DNA from: Brachybacterium epidermidis | GTDB taxonomy: Bacteria; Actinomycetota; Actinomycetes; Actinomycetales; Dermabacteraceae | Direction of reading: 5' to 3' | Assembly (NCBI RefSeq): GCF_015209585.1 | Contig: NZ_JADEYR010000022.1 | Location: 1-32,230, forward strand | Length of the DNA stretch: 32,230 bases | In this document: piece after piece, positions 6,628 to 14,274 of the stretch | Position numbering within the stretch: position 1 is the first letter of the stretch | Layout: the number at the start of each line of letters is the position of its first letter | Position numbers and translations under genes: made by a program | Notes under the pieces: generated by a model | Database searches by the model: none | Told to the model about the DNA's origin: nothing | Seen by the model: only the letters and a program-made list of their open reading frames with translations

Positions 6628-8186
6628 GGCTTCAGCGTAGCCATCCAGGCCTCGATCTCCTCGGCCCGACGGGGCAGTGCGATCGAGAGGTTCTCCACTC
6701 CGTCCTCGGTGACCAGGACGTCGTCCTCGATGCGCACACCGATGCCGCGCAGCTCCTCGGGGACCAGCAGGTCGTTCTCCTTGAAGTACAGGCCCGGCTC
6801 GATCGTGAACACCATGCCCGGGACCAGTTCGGCATCGAGGTACATCTCGCGCCGCGCCTTCGCGCAGTCGTGCACGTCCATGCCCAGGTGGTGGCTGGTG
6901 CCGTGCACCATCCAGCGCCGGTGCCACTGACCCTCCGGGGACAGCGACTCCTCGGCCGAGCCCGGCAGCAGCCCCCAGCCCTCCAGATGTCGGGCCACCA
7001 CGTCCATCGCGGTGGCGTGCAGATCACGGAACCGCAGCCCGGGGCGAGCGACCGCGAACACCGCATCGGCCGCCTCCAGCACGGCGTCGTAGACCTTGCG
7101 CTGGGTCGGGGTGAAGGTGCCGGAGACCGGCAGGGTGCGAGTGACATCCGCCGTGTACAGGGAGTCCACCTCCACGCCGGCGTCGATCAGCACCAGCTCG
7201 CCCTCCTGCACGGCGCCGTCGTTGCGGATCCAGTGCAGGGTGCAGGCGTGGTCGCCGGCGGCGGCGATGGTGTCATACCCCACCCCGTTGCCGTCGGCCC
7301 GGGCGGTGCGGGCGAACACCCCCTCGATCACGCGCTCGCCGCGGCGGTGGCCCACCGCCTCGGGCAGGTGGCGCACCACGTCCTCGAAACCGCGGATGGT
7401 GGCATCGACCGCCTCGCGCATCTGAGCGATCTCATAGGCGTCCTTGACCAGGCGCTGCTCGCTGGACACCTCCTGGAGGCGGTCGAACTCGCGGCGGGCG
7501 TCCTCCCCGCCGGGGAGCCCGTTCTGCTCACGGATCTCCTGGACCATCTCCTCCACGGCTGCGTCCACCTGCGGCATCACCGACAGGGAGAGGCTCGCGC
7601 CGACGTCCTTGGCCAGGTGGTCGCGCAGCTCGTCGATGTGCCGCACCTCGATGCCCAGGCGCTGGGAGGCCTCCGCGAGGGTGGGGCGGCGCCCCACCCA
7701 CATCTCCCCGTAGCGGGAGTCCGCGTAGAACTCCGTCGAGTCGAAGCCGGCGCGCGGCCGGAAGAAGTAGGTGGCCTCGGCGACGGCAGGATCCTCGGCC
7801 GAGGGCTCCACCACCAGCACGCTGTCGGGCTCCTCGTCGGTGCCCAGGCCCGTGTAGTAGGCGAAGGCGGTGTCCGGACGGAAGGGGTAGTCGGTGTCGT
7901 TGGAGCGCACCTTCAGCACGCCCGCGGGCAGCACCAGGCGAGTGCCGGGGATCGCCTGCACCAGGGCGTCGCGGCGGGCCGGGGTGTGCGCGGCGGCCTC
8001 GAGACGCTCCGCGTCGGGGACCGTCTCGTCCCAACCGGAGGCGATGAACTCGCGGAAGGCCTCGCTGGTGGGTCGCTGCGAGCGGGTGTCGCCGCGCGAG
8101 GAGAGCTCCTCGGGGCTGGTGCCGCGCTCCTGGGGCGTCGTGGTGCTGAGGGGGCTGTCTGTGCTGTGGGGGTTCTCGTTGCTCAC
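6624..8186 (-). CDS. pepP: Xaa-Pro aminopeptidase (M24B, PepP-like)
   Basis: This 520-residue cytosolic metallopeptidase removes an N-terminal residue preceding proline. The N-terminal aminopeptidase-P domain (about 55-220, FRPDTAFAYYTGL) precedes the pita-bread catalytic domain. That domain keeps all five dinuclear metal ligands: Asp in VLIDAG, Asp in TADVTRT, His in HGTSHHLG, Glu in FTIEPG and Glu in VRIEDD. The first ~40 residues are Ser/Thr-rich and poorly conserved. The start is GTG 8186. GAGTAT ends 6 nt before it, and CGGAGG lies in the spacer too close to be an ordinary ribosome site. It heads the coupled minus-strand operon and is divergent from the PHP gene. Confidence 0.92.
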   Translation of the reverse strand: MSNENPHSTDSPLSTTTPQERGTSPEELSSRGDTRSQRPTSEAFREFIASGWDETVPDAERLEAAAHTPARRDALVQAIPGTRLVLPAGVLKVRSNDTDYPFRPDTAFAYYTGLGTDEEPDSVLVVEPSAEDPAVAEATYFFRPRAGFDSTEFYADSRYGEMWVGRRPTLAEASQRLGIEVRHIDELRDHLAKDVGASLSLSVMPQVDAAVEEMVQEIREQNGLPGGEDARREFDRLQEVSSEQRLVKDAYEIAQMREAVDATIRGFEDVVRHLPEAVGHRRGERVIEGVFARTARADGNGVGYDTIAAAGDHACTLHWIRNDGAVQEGELVLIDAGVEVDSLYTADVTRTLPVSGTFTPTQRKVYDAVLEAADAVFAVARPGLRFRDLHATAMDVVARHLEGWGLLPGSAEESLSPEGQWHRRWMVHGTSHHLGMDVHDCAKARREMYLDAELVPGMVFTIEPGLYFKENDLLVPEELRGIGVRIEDDVLVTEDGVENLSIALPRRAEEIEAWMATLKP

Positions 8187-8192
8187 CCTCCG

Positions 8193-8198
8193 ATACTC
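8193..8198 (-). promoter_or_regulatory. -10 element for a leaderless pepP transcript
   Basis: On the minus strand GAGTAT (xAnnnT) ends exactly 6 nt before the GTG start at 8186. No -35 is evident. It faces the plus-strand promoter at 8212. Confidence 0.4.
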
Positions 8199-8211
8199 TC
8201 ACGAGGCGCAC

Positions 8212-8217
8212 TACGCT
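8212..8217 (+). promoter_or_regulatory. -10 element for a leaderless PHP-gene transcript
   Basis: TACGCT ends exactly 6 nt before the ATG at 8224 with no ribosome site between, the same arrangement as at 933-945. Confidence 0.6.
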
Positions 8218-8223
8218 GGCCGT

Positions 8224-9093
8224 ATGCCCGCTCACCCCGCCCGCATCGACCTCCATGCGCATTCCAGCTGGTCCGACGGCACCCAGAGCGTCCACGAGCT
8301 GTGGTCACAGGCGGCTCAGGAGGGCCTGTCGGCGCTCGCCCTGACCGACCACGACACGGTGGCCGGCTGGCAGGAGCTGCCCGAGGCCGTCGCGCGCACG
8401 GGAGTCGTCGCGGTCCCCGGGATCGAGGTCTCCGCCGAGCACGAGCGCCTCAGCGTGCACGTGCTCGCCCTGCTGGTGGACCCCTCCCCGCACACCGACC
8501 TGGCGCGCGAGCTGGACCGCGCTCGCCGCTCCCGCACCGAGCGGGCCGAGCGCATGGTGGAGGCCATCTCCGCCGACCACCCGATCACCTGGCAGGACGT
8601 GCGGGCCCAGGTGGCGGGGGAGACCACCACCGTGGGGCGCCCCCACATCGCCGACGCGCTCATCAGCAGCGGCGTGGTGCGCGACCGCGCCGAGGCCTTC
8701 GAGCAGATCCTGCACCCCTCCGGGCCCTACTACGTGCGCTACTACGCCCCCGCCCCGACCGTCGCGGTCAGAGCGATCCTGGACGCCGGCGGGGTCCCGG
8801 TCCTCGCCCATCCCGGCTCCGTCTCCCGCGACGGCGAGCTGCCCCTGGGCCTGCTGGAGGCCATGGTGGCGGCGGGCCTGGCGGGCCTGGAGGTGGACCA
8901 CCGCGAGCACGACCCGGGCACCCGGGCGCGACTGCGCGACTTCGCCCGCGCCCACCGGCTCCTGATCACCGGCGGCAGCGATTACCATGGCGCGGGCAAA
9001 CCCAACCGGCTCGGGGAGAACCTCACGCAGCCGCATGTACTGGACGCGATCGCCCATCGCGCCACGAGCACCACAGAGGTCATCCGTCCGTGA
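8224..9093 (+). CDS. PHP domain phosphoesterase (nucleoside 3',5'-bisphosphate phosphatase-like)
   Basis: This 289-residue PHP-domain hydrolase resembles E. coli YciV/RnaAM. Characterised relatives dephosphorylate 3',5'-nucleotides and trim short RNA ends. Metal-ligand motifs are visible in order: DLHAHSSWSDG near the N-terminus, LTDHDTVAGW, the Glu in PGIEVSAEH, VGRPHIADALI, VLAHPGS and the C-terminal GGSDYHG. The start is ATG 8224, with a leaderless-type promoter. It is coupled to marC through a GTGA overlap at 9090-9093. The true substrate is inferred from the family. Confidence 0.88.
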   Translation: MPAHPARIDLHAHSSWSDGTQSVHELWSQAAQEGLSALALTDHDTVAGWQELPEAVARTGVVAVPGIEVSAEHERLSVHVLALLVDPSPHTDLARELDRARRSRTERAERMVEAISADHPITWQDVRAQVAGETTTVGRPHIADALISSGVVRDRAEAFEQILHPSGPYYVRYYAPAPTVAVRAILDAGGVPVLAHPGSVSRDGELPLGLLEAMVAAGLAGLEVDHREHDPGTRARLRDFARAHRLLITGGSDYHGAGKPNRLGENLTQPHVLDAIAHRATSTTEVIRP

Positions 9094-9719
9094 ACATGGT
9101 CGATCTGAGCTTCCTCACGGGAGTCTTCGTCACCCTCTTCGTCATCATCGACCCCCCGGGCATCGTCCCCATCTTCCTGTCGCTGACCAGCACCATGACC
9201 GCGAAGCAGCGGTCGCGGGCCGCCATGGTCGCGGTCGGTGTGGCCGTGCTGATCATCGGGGTTTTCGCCCTGTTCGGCCGGTTCATCCTGGACTACATGC
9301 ACATCTCCCTGCCCGCCCTGCAGTTCTCCGGCGGCCTGCTGCTGCTGATCGTGGCCCTGCAGCTGCTGGCGGGCATGGAGGGGGAGATGGCCTCGAGCGA
9401 CGGCGTGAACGTCGCACTGGTGCCCCTGGGCACCCCGCTTCTGGGCGGGCCCGGCGCGATCGTGGCGATGATGCTGTTCGTGGAGGAGGCCAGTGGTGAG
9501 GGTCCCAAGATCATCGCCCTGGTGATCGCCATGATCCTGATGACCGCGGCCATGTACCTGACGATGCGGTTCTCCGACCTGGTGGCGCGGGTGCTGGGCC
9601 AGGGCGGGGTCACCCTGGTCACCCGCATCTCCGGGGTGCTGCTGGCCGCGATCTCCACCCAGATGATCTTCGACGCCGTGCGCTCGTTTCTCGTGGACTG
9701 GGGCCTGGTCGCGGGCTGA
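9090..9719 (+). CDS. MarC family integral membrane protein
   Basis: This 209-residue protein has six predicted membrane helices, as in the MarC/UPF0056 family. The first helix carries the typical FVTLFVIIDPPGIVPIF, and the internal repeat carries PLGTPLLGGPGAIVAMM; the two repeated half-domains are diagnostic. Despite the name, the family has no proven role in antibiotic resistance and its transported substrate is unknown. GTG 9090 overlaps the PHP stop (GTGA), and I chose it over ATG 9096 for that reason. A strong bidirectional hairpin follows 4 bp after the stop. Confidence 0.9.
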   Translation: MNMVDLSFLTGVFVTLFVIIDPPGIVPIFLSLTSTMTAKQRSRAAMVAVGVAVLIIGVFALFGRFILDYMHISLPALQFSGGLLLLIVALQLLAGMEGEMASSDGVNVALVPLGTPLLGGPGAIVAMMLFVEEASGEGPKIIALVIAMILMTAAMYLTMRFSDLVARVLGQGGVTLVTRISGVLLAAISTQMIFDAVRSFLVDWGLVAG

Positions 9720-9723
9720 TGCA

Positions 9724-9763
9724 GAGAACCGGGACCCTCGGCAGCGCGAGGATCCCGGTTCTC
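9724..9763. terminator. Strong bidirectional hairpin terminator between convergent genes
   Basis: An 11-bp perfect stem (GAGAACCGGGA with TCCCGGTTCTC) continues, after one mismatch, into a further 5-bp stem (CCTCG with CGAGG) around a 6-nt loop. It sits between marC (+) and the DEAD helicase (-), 4 and 17 bp from their stops, so it can end both transcripts. Confidence 0.85.
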
Positions 9764-9780
9764 AGGCGCGGTTCGTCGGG

Positions 9781-11505
9781 TCAGGACTCCTGCGCGGGAG
9801 CCTCCGCGCCGGTGCTGCTGCCGCCGGCGCTGCCGCCACCGCTGCGGCCACGGCCCCGGCCGCCGCGCGAGCGGCGCCGACGGGGTCGGCCGCTGCCCTG
9901 CTTCTCCTCGTCGCGCGCGGTCGAGCCCTCGGCCCTCTGCTCGCGCTTCTGCTCGCCGCCGGTGGTCTCGCTGGAGACGACCTCCCCGTCGACCCGACGG
10001 GTGCGCGAACGGCTGCGCTTGCGGCGCGGACGCTCGGAGGGATCGACGGTGCGCTCCGAGAGCACCTCGTCGTCGCGGGAGCGGACGCCCTCACGCCCGC
10101 CCCGGCCTCCGCGCCCGCCGCGGTCCCCGCGATCGCCGCGGACCGGCTCACGACCGCCCAGGTCCTCCAGCTTCTCCGCCTTCAGCCCGGCGCGGGTGCG
10201 CTGCTCCTTGGGCAGGGTGCCCTTGACTCCCTCGGGGATGTCGAGGTCGCTGAACAGGTGCTCCGAGGTGGAGTAGGTCTCCACCGCCTCGGTGGACTCC
10301 AGACCCAACTGCCGGGCGATCAGTGCCCAGCGCGCCAGGTCCTCCCAGTCCACGAAGGTGATCGCGGTGCCCTTCTTGCCGGCGCGGCCGGTGCGGCCGG
10401 TGCGGTGCAGGTACGTCTTGTCGTCGTCCGGGCAGTTCCAGTTGACCACGTGCGTGACGTCGTCCACGTCGATGCCGCGAGCGGCGACATCGGTGGCCAC
10501 CAGCACATCGATCTTGCCGTTGCGGAAGGCCCGCAGGGCCTGCTCACGGGCGCCCTGACCCAGGTCGCCGTGGAGCGGAGCGGCCGCGAAGCCGCGCGCG
10601 GCCAGATCCTCCGCCACCCGGTCCGCCTGGCGCTTGGTGCGCATGAAGATGATCGTCAGGCCGCGGCCGCGGGCCTGCAGCACGCGGGCCATCACCTCGA
10701 TCTTGTCCAGCTGGTGGGCGCGGTAGACGACCTGCTTGATGTCGGCCTTGGTGCGGGAGAGATCCCCCGGGTCGTGGGCGCGGATGTGGGTGGGCTGGAC
10801 CATGAAGCGGCGGGCCAGCGCCAGGATCGGCCCCGGCATGGTGGCGGAGAACAGCATGGTCTGGCGCTGCGTGGGCACCGCCTGCAGCAGCTTCTCGATG
10901 TCCTCCAGGAAGCCCAGGTCCAGCATCTCGTCGGCCTCGTCCAGCACCGCCACCCGCACCTGCGAGAGGTCCAGGTACTTCTGGCGCATCAGGTCGATCA
11001 GACGGCCCGGAGTGCCCACCACCACGTCGACGCCCCGGGTGAGGGCCTCGATCTGGGGCTCGTAGGCGCGACCGCCGTACACGGTGAGGATGCGCACCGT
11101 GCGCGTGGCGGAGGCGTCCTGGAGGTCCTCGGCCACCTGCACCCCGAGCTCGCGGGTGGGCAGCACCACCAGGGCCTGCGGCTTGCCGGTCTGGCGGCCC
11201 TCGGGATCGTCCTCACCGGGGGAGACCACGGACTGCAACAGCGGTATGCCGAAGCCCAGGGTCTTGCCGGTGCCCGTCTTGGCCTGGCCGATGATGTCGC
11301 GACCGCGCAGGGCCACCGGCAGGGTCATGGCCTGGATTGGGAAGGGATGGACGATCCCCTTGGAGGACAGGGCCTCGATGATGTCGGATCGGACGTCGAA
11401 GTCCGCGAAGGTCTGCTCCGTGAGGGGATCCGGGGTGCCGGAGCTCTGCTCGACGGCGGGGGAGGCCGACACGGCCTCGTCGGTGTGCGGGGTGGATTCA
11501 GGCAC
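9781..11505 (-). CDS. DEAD-box ATP-dependent RNA helicase
   Basis: This 574-residue RhlE/CshA-like helicase unwinds RNA, probably during cold adaptation, ribosome assembly or mRNA turnover. The core shows the Q-motif (F33 to Q58), Walker A AKTGTGKT (75-82), PTRELG, GTPGR, VLDEADEML, SAT and the motif VI HRTGRTGRAG. From about residue 440 the protein is a low-complexity RNA-binding tail: Gly/Arg repeats (GDRGDRGGRGGRGGR), Arg/Ser-rich stretches and an acidic middle. The start is GTG 11505, which has no good ribosome site; an 8-codon ORF (11524-11498) overlaps it. The position near the TetR/DUF3107 genes corresponds to rhlE (Rv3211) in M. tuberculosis. Confidence 0.92.
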   Translation of the reverse strand: MPESTPHTDEAVSASPAVEQSSGTPDPLTEQTFADFDVRSDIIEALSSKGIVHPFPIQAMTLPVALRGRDIIGQAKTGTGKTLGFGIPLLQSVVSPGEDDPEGRQTGKPQALVVLPTRELGVQVAEDLQDASATRTVRILTVYGGRAYEPQIEALTRGVDVVVGTPGRLIDLMRQKYLDLSQVRVAVLDEADEMLDLGFLEDIEKLLQAVPTQRQTMLFSATMPGPILALARRFMVQPTHIRAHDPGDLSRTKADIKQVVYRAHQLDKIEVMARVLQARGRGLTIIFMRTKRQADRVAEDLAARGFAAAPLHGDLGQGAREQALRAFRNGKIDVLVATDVAARGIDVDDVTHVVNWNCPDDDKTYLHRTGRTGRAGKKGTAITFVDWEDLARWALIARQLGLESTEAVETYSTSEHLFSDLDIPEGVKGTLPKEQRTRAGLKAEKLEDLGGREPVRGDRGDRGGRGGRGGREGVRSRDDEVLSERTVDPSERPRRKRSRSRTRRVDGEVVSSETTGGEQKREQRAEGSTARDEEKQGSGRPRRRRSRGGRGRGRSGGGSAGGSSTGAEAPAQES

Positions 11506-11539
11506 CGTTCAACTCTCTGGTCATGGAATATGCCCTTGC

Positions 11540-11545
11540 ATCGTA
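11540..11545 (-). promoter_or_regulatory. Possible -10 element for the DEAD-box helicase
   Basis: On the minus strand TACGAT lies about 35 nt upstream of the GTG start, giving a leader of roughly 28 nt that would contain the 8-codon ORF at 11524-11498. No -35 is clear. Confidence 0.35.
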
Positions 11546-11566
11546 GCCCCGACCGGCCCGGGGACG

Positions 11567-13246
11567 TCAGCCCTCGCCGCCGTCGCTGCCCTCGGGCATC
11601 GGCACGGAGGGATCGGTGGGGGTCACGCGCTCCTCGTCGGGCAGGCCCTCGCCGGGCTCGATGTCGAGATCGGTGGGCGTGGGCGTGGGCGGTGCCTCGG
11701 CGTCCTCGGGGATCTCGAGCGCGGGCGCCTCGGCAGGCATCTGGGTGCGCTGCACCGAGATCGACACCAGGCCCAGGCCGCCCATCACGATGTCGTCGTA
11801 GGCCACCAGGCGACGGGTCTCCGCATCGAAGTAGAGCAGTCGCGCGGTGAGGTCCAGCGGCTCACCGCCGTCCAGCACGGGGCGCACACCGCCGGATCCC
11901 AGCGCCCCGCCGGTCGAGCCGACGATCATCCAGTCGGTGCCCGAGCCGTCGCGGTCCAGCTCCACCGAGGAGGTGTGCATGTGGCCCGACAGCACCAGCG
12001 GCACGCGCCCCTCGAGCCCCTCGGGCTGCGTGGGATCGTGCACCAGGGCCAGGTCCACCGTGGTCTCCGGGTTCGCCTCGTCGTGGGCGACGATGGTCTC
12101 GCCCAGCTGGAACACGGAGGACTGCACCGCTGCATCGCCCTCGCGCCAGCCGCCGGCATCGGAGTCGTCGTCGGCCGCGAAGCGGGGGTCGCCGACCCCG
12201 GCGATGCGCAGGCCCGCGACCTCCACGATCTCGTTCTCCAGCACGATCCCGTTGGGCTGGTCCGCCACGGTGGCGGCTGTGACCGAGCTGTCGTGGTTGC
12301 CGGCGATGTACACGTACGGCACGTCCAGGTCGCCGATGGCGCTGAGCAGGTCGTGCTCGAAGGGGGTGCCCCAGGAGACGATGTCGCCGGTGTCGATCAC
12401 CGCGTCGATGTCGAACTGGCCGTTCAGCTGCTCGATCACGTCGAAGGCCTGCGGGTTGTCGTGGATGTCCGAGACGTGCAGCACTGTGATCAGGTCCTGG
12501 GACCCGATGCCGGGGGAGAGGGAGTCGGCCGCGATGTACAGCGCGGAGACCTGCCCCACGAACTCGGCCAGCGTGTCGCGGTAGCCGCTGTAGTCCGCCA
12601 GGGCGCCCTGCCCCACGTCCGCCACGTACGCCGCCTGGGAGAGCAGGCCCTCGAAGCGCGGCTGGTATAGGGAGTCGGGCCGGAATGTCAGGGACACCGC
12701 GCCCACCGAGGCGGCGACCACGGCCACCGCACTGCCGGCGGCCAGCACGGAGCGCCGCAGCCGGCGGAAGGTGAGCCCCACCGCCAGACCCGCTCCCACC
12801 GCCCCGAACAGGGCGTTCAGCGCTGCGTTGCGCGCGGCGGCACCGGTGAGGTCCTCCGGCACGGTGCGGGTGAGTTCCGCGCGGGCCTCGGAGGACCACA
12901 GCAGCTGCTCGGCCTGCTCCGTGTCCACCCCCTGCACTCGGGCCTCCACCCGCACCGGCGCGGTGTGGGTGTCGAAGGCCACCTCACCCACCGGCGGCAG
13001 CAGGATGACGGTGTCGGACTCCAGGGAGGGGCGCAGGTGCACCGTCGCGATCAGCGGACCGACGTCCACTTTCGTGGGAGGGACCAGCAGCACGCCCACC
13101 ACCGCGCCCAGCAGGGCCACCACCGTGGTGGCGGTGATGTGGGCCAGGCGCGCGCTGCGCAGGCGACGCCGCCGCCGCTTCGGGGCGTCCTCGACCGGGG
13201 CGTCCTCGACCGGGGAGTCCGGTTCCACGGGCACGGCGCGGCTCAT
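11567..13246 (-). CDS. Membrane-anchored metallophosphoesterase
   Basis: This 559-residue protein has a basic N-terminus and a first membrane helix (about 36-56). An extracytoplasmic domain of about 80 residues follows, then two more helices (about 143-160 and 167-187), and a calcineurin-like phosphoesterase domain after residue 250. All metal-ligand motifs are present: SDIHDN (259-264), DTGDIV (285-290), AGNHDS (315-320), LVHDP and SGHMHTS. The topology puts the catalytic domain outside the cytoplasm if the first helix is an uncleaved anchor. The C-terminus is acidic and Pro-rich (TPTPTDLDIEPGEG). A 15-bp tandem repeat (13182-13211) encodes the N-terminal PVEDA pair. The substrate is unknown. 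It lies 33 bp after the DUF3107 gene and probably shares its transcript. Confidence 0.85.
   Translation of the reverse strand: MSRAVPVEPDSPVEDAPVEDAPKRRRRRLRSARLAHITATTVVALLGAVVGVLLVPPTKVDVGPLIATVHLRPSLESDTVILLPPVGEVAFDTHTAPVRVEARVQGVDTEQAEQLLWSSEARAELTRTVPEDLTGAAARNAALNALFGAVGAGLAVGLTFRRLRRSVLAAGSAVAVVAASVGAVSLTFRPDSLYQPRFEGLLSQAAYVADVGQGALADYSGYRDTLAEFVGQVSALYIAADSLSPGIGSQDLITVLHVSDIHDNPQAFDVIEQLNGQFDIDAVIDTGDIVSWGTPFEHDLLSAIGDLDVPYVYIAGNHDSSVTAATVADQPNGIVLENEIVEVAGLRIAGVGDPRFAADDDSDAGGWREGDAAVQSSVFQLGETIVAHDEANPETTVDLALVHDPTQPEGLEGRVPLVLSGHMHTSSVELDRDGSGTDWMIVGSTGGALGSGGVRPVLDGGEPLDLTARLLYFDAETRRLVAYDDIVMGGLGLVSISVQRTQMPAEAPALEIPEDAEAPPTPTPTDLDIEPGEGLPDEERVTPTDPSVPMPEGSDGGEG
13182..13211. 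repeat. Two 15-bp tandem repeats in the metallophosphoesterase gene
   Basis: GGGGCGTCCTCGACC occurs twice in succession (13182-13196, 13197-13211), encoding the repeated pentapeptide PVEDA near the N-terminus on the minus strand. The frame is kept. Confidence 0.85.
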
Positions 13247-13279
13247 GGGGAGGCGAGCAAGCGGGGATCGGGAGGGCGG

Positions 13280-13510
13280 TCAGCCCAGGAAGCCGACGCG
13301 GCGCGGCTCCTCGGTGGAGATCTCCGCGTAGGCCACCTTCCCACCGGGGATCAGCACGCTGCGGCCCTTGACGTCGCGCAGGGTGACCGGAGCGCCCTCC
13401 GCCATCGCGGTGGACAGCGTCTCGAGCAGGCCGGCGTGGTCCTGCTCGGCGTCGTCCGTCTCGATCACGATCTCGCGGGGGGAGTGCTGGATGCCGATGC
13501 GAATCTCCAT
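13280..13510 (-). CDS. DUF3107 family protein
   Basis: This 76-residue actinobacterial protein starts MEIRIGIQHSPREIVIET, typical of DUF3107 (Rv3208A in M. tuberculosis, next to a TetR gene as here). It appears to be a small alpha/beta protein with no membrane segment; the function is unknown. The ATG at 13510 lies 7 nt after a TAGACT hexamer, which suggests a leaderless transcript. The hexamer overlaps the stop codon of the upstream TetR gene, so this gene can be transcribed on its own. Confidence 0.88.
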   Translation of the reverse strand: MEIRIGIQHSPREIVIETDDAEQDHAGLLETLSTAMAEGAPVTLRDVKGRSVLIPGGKVAYAEISTEEPRRVGFLG

Positions 13511-13517
13511 GGCCCGG

Positions 13518-13523
13518 AGTCTA
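13518..13523 (-). promoter_or_regulatory. -10 element of the DUF3107 gene, overlapping the TetR stop codon
   Basis: On the minus strand TAGACT ends 7 nt before the ATG at 13510. Its first three bases are the TAG stop codon of the TetR gene. Confidence 0.55.
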
Positions 13524-14174
13524 TCGGCCGGTCCCTGGGTGCGAGGCATCGGCCGCGGGGGAGACCGTCCCGGCCACCGAGGCGTCGGGGCGGGGCTCGA
13601 AGCCGGTGAGCCCGTGCACGGCCAGGACCGTGACGGTGTCCAGGATCTGCCCGCGGTCGGGCTCGGCAGCGCCGTCCAGCATCGCGGCGGTGCTCTGCGT
13701 CAGGGAGATCATCGCGCGACCGATCACTCGCGCCTGCTCGTCGGTCATGCTGCGGGCGGCCAGCAGCACCGTGGCCAGTGACACCGCCATCTCGTCCAGC
13801 ACCCCGGAGACCCGTGCGGAGATCTGCTCCGAGACCTGCTCGTGCCCGGTGAACAGCCGCAGCGCGGACTGTTCGGTGACCAACTGGTAGAAACCCCCCA
13901 GACCGGCTCGCACCCGCTCGAGCGTGGTGCCCTCGAAGTCGGCGAGCTCCGCGATGCCCTCGATCAGGCGCTGCCCGGTCACCTTCACCACCTCGTCGTA
14001 GAGGTCCTCCTTGGAGGCGAAGTGCTGGTAGAGGACGGGCTTGGTGACGCCCGCGGCCGTGGCGATGTCGTCCATGGACGTGGCGTGGAAGCCGTTCTGG
14101 GTGAACATCGGGATCGCGGTCTCCAGCAGCTGGGTACGACGCTGCTCGCGCGGCATCCGGGCCGAGGGTGACAT
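13521..14174 (-). CDS. TetR/AcrR family transcriptional regulator
   Basis: This 217-residue repressor has an N-terminal helix-turn-helix (about 10-55): RTQLLETAIPMFTQNGFHAT, then MDDIATAAGVTKPVLYQHF and ASKEDLYDEV. An all-helical ligand and dimer domain follows, with a low-complexity C-terminus. The ligand is unknown. In M. tuberculosis a TetR gene (Rv3208) also sits beside the DUF3107 gene. The start is ATG 14174, with GGAGGT about 8 nt upstream. It is divergent from adnA, and the 100-bp spacer contains an inverted repeat that could be its operator. Confidence 0.9.
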   Translation of the reverse strand: MSPSARMPREQRRTQLLETAIPMFTQNGFHATSMDDIATAAGVTKPVLYQHFASKEDLYDEVVKVTGQRLIEGIAELADFEGTTLERVRAGLGGFYQLVTEQSALRLFTGHEQVSEQISARVSGVLDEMAVSLATVLLAARSMTDEQARVIGRAMISLTQSTAAMLDGAAEPDRGQILDTVTVLAVHGLTGFEPRPDASVAGTVSPAADASHPGTGR

Positions 14175-14217
14175 GGGGCGACCTCCGAGTGACGCGTGTG
14201 ATGCGAGGCACCTGAGC

Positions 14218-14236
14218 GGTGGTCGGCCACCATACT
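14218..14236. promoter_or_regulatory. Inverted repeat and -10 in the tetR-adnA spacer
   Basis: GGTGG-tcgg-CCACC (14218-14231) is a short palindrome in the only spacer between the TetR gene and adnA. CATACT (14231-14236) begins on its last base and could be the -10 of adnA. A repressor bound to the palindrome would cover that promoter. This is inferred from position only. Confidence 0.35.
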
Positions 14237-14274
14237 CCGCCTCGCTCGTCGCACCCATGCGGTGCAATGGATCC

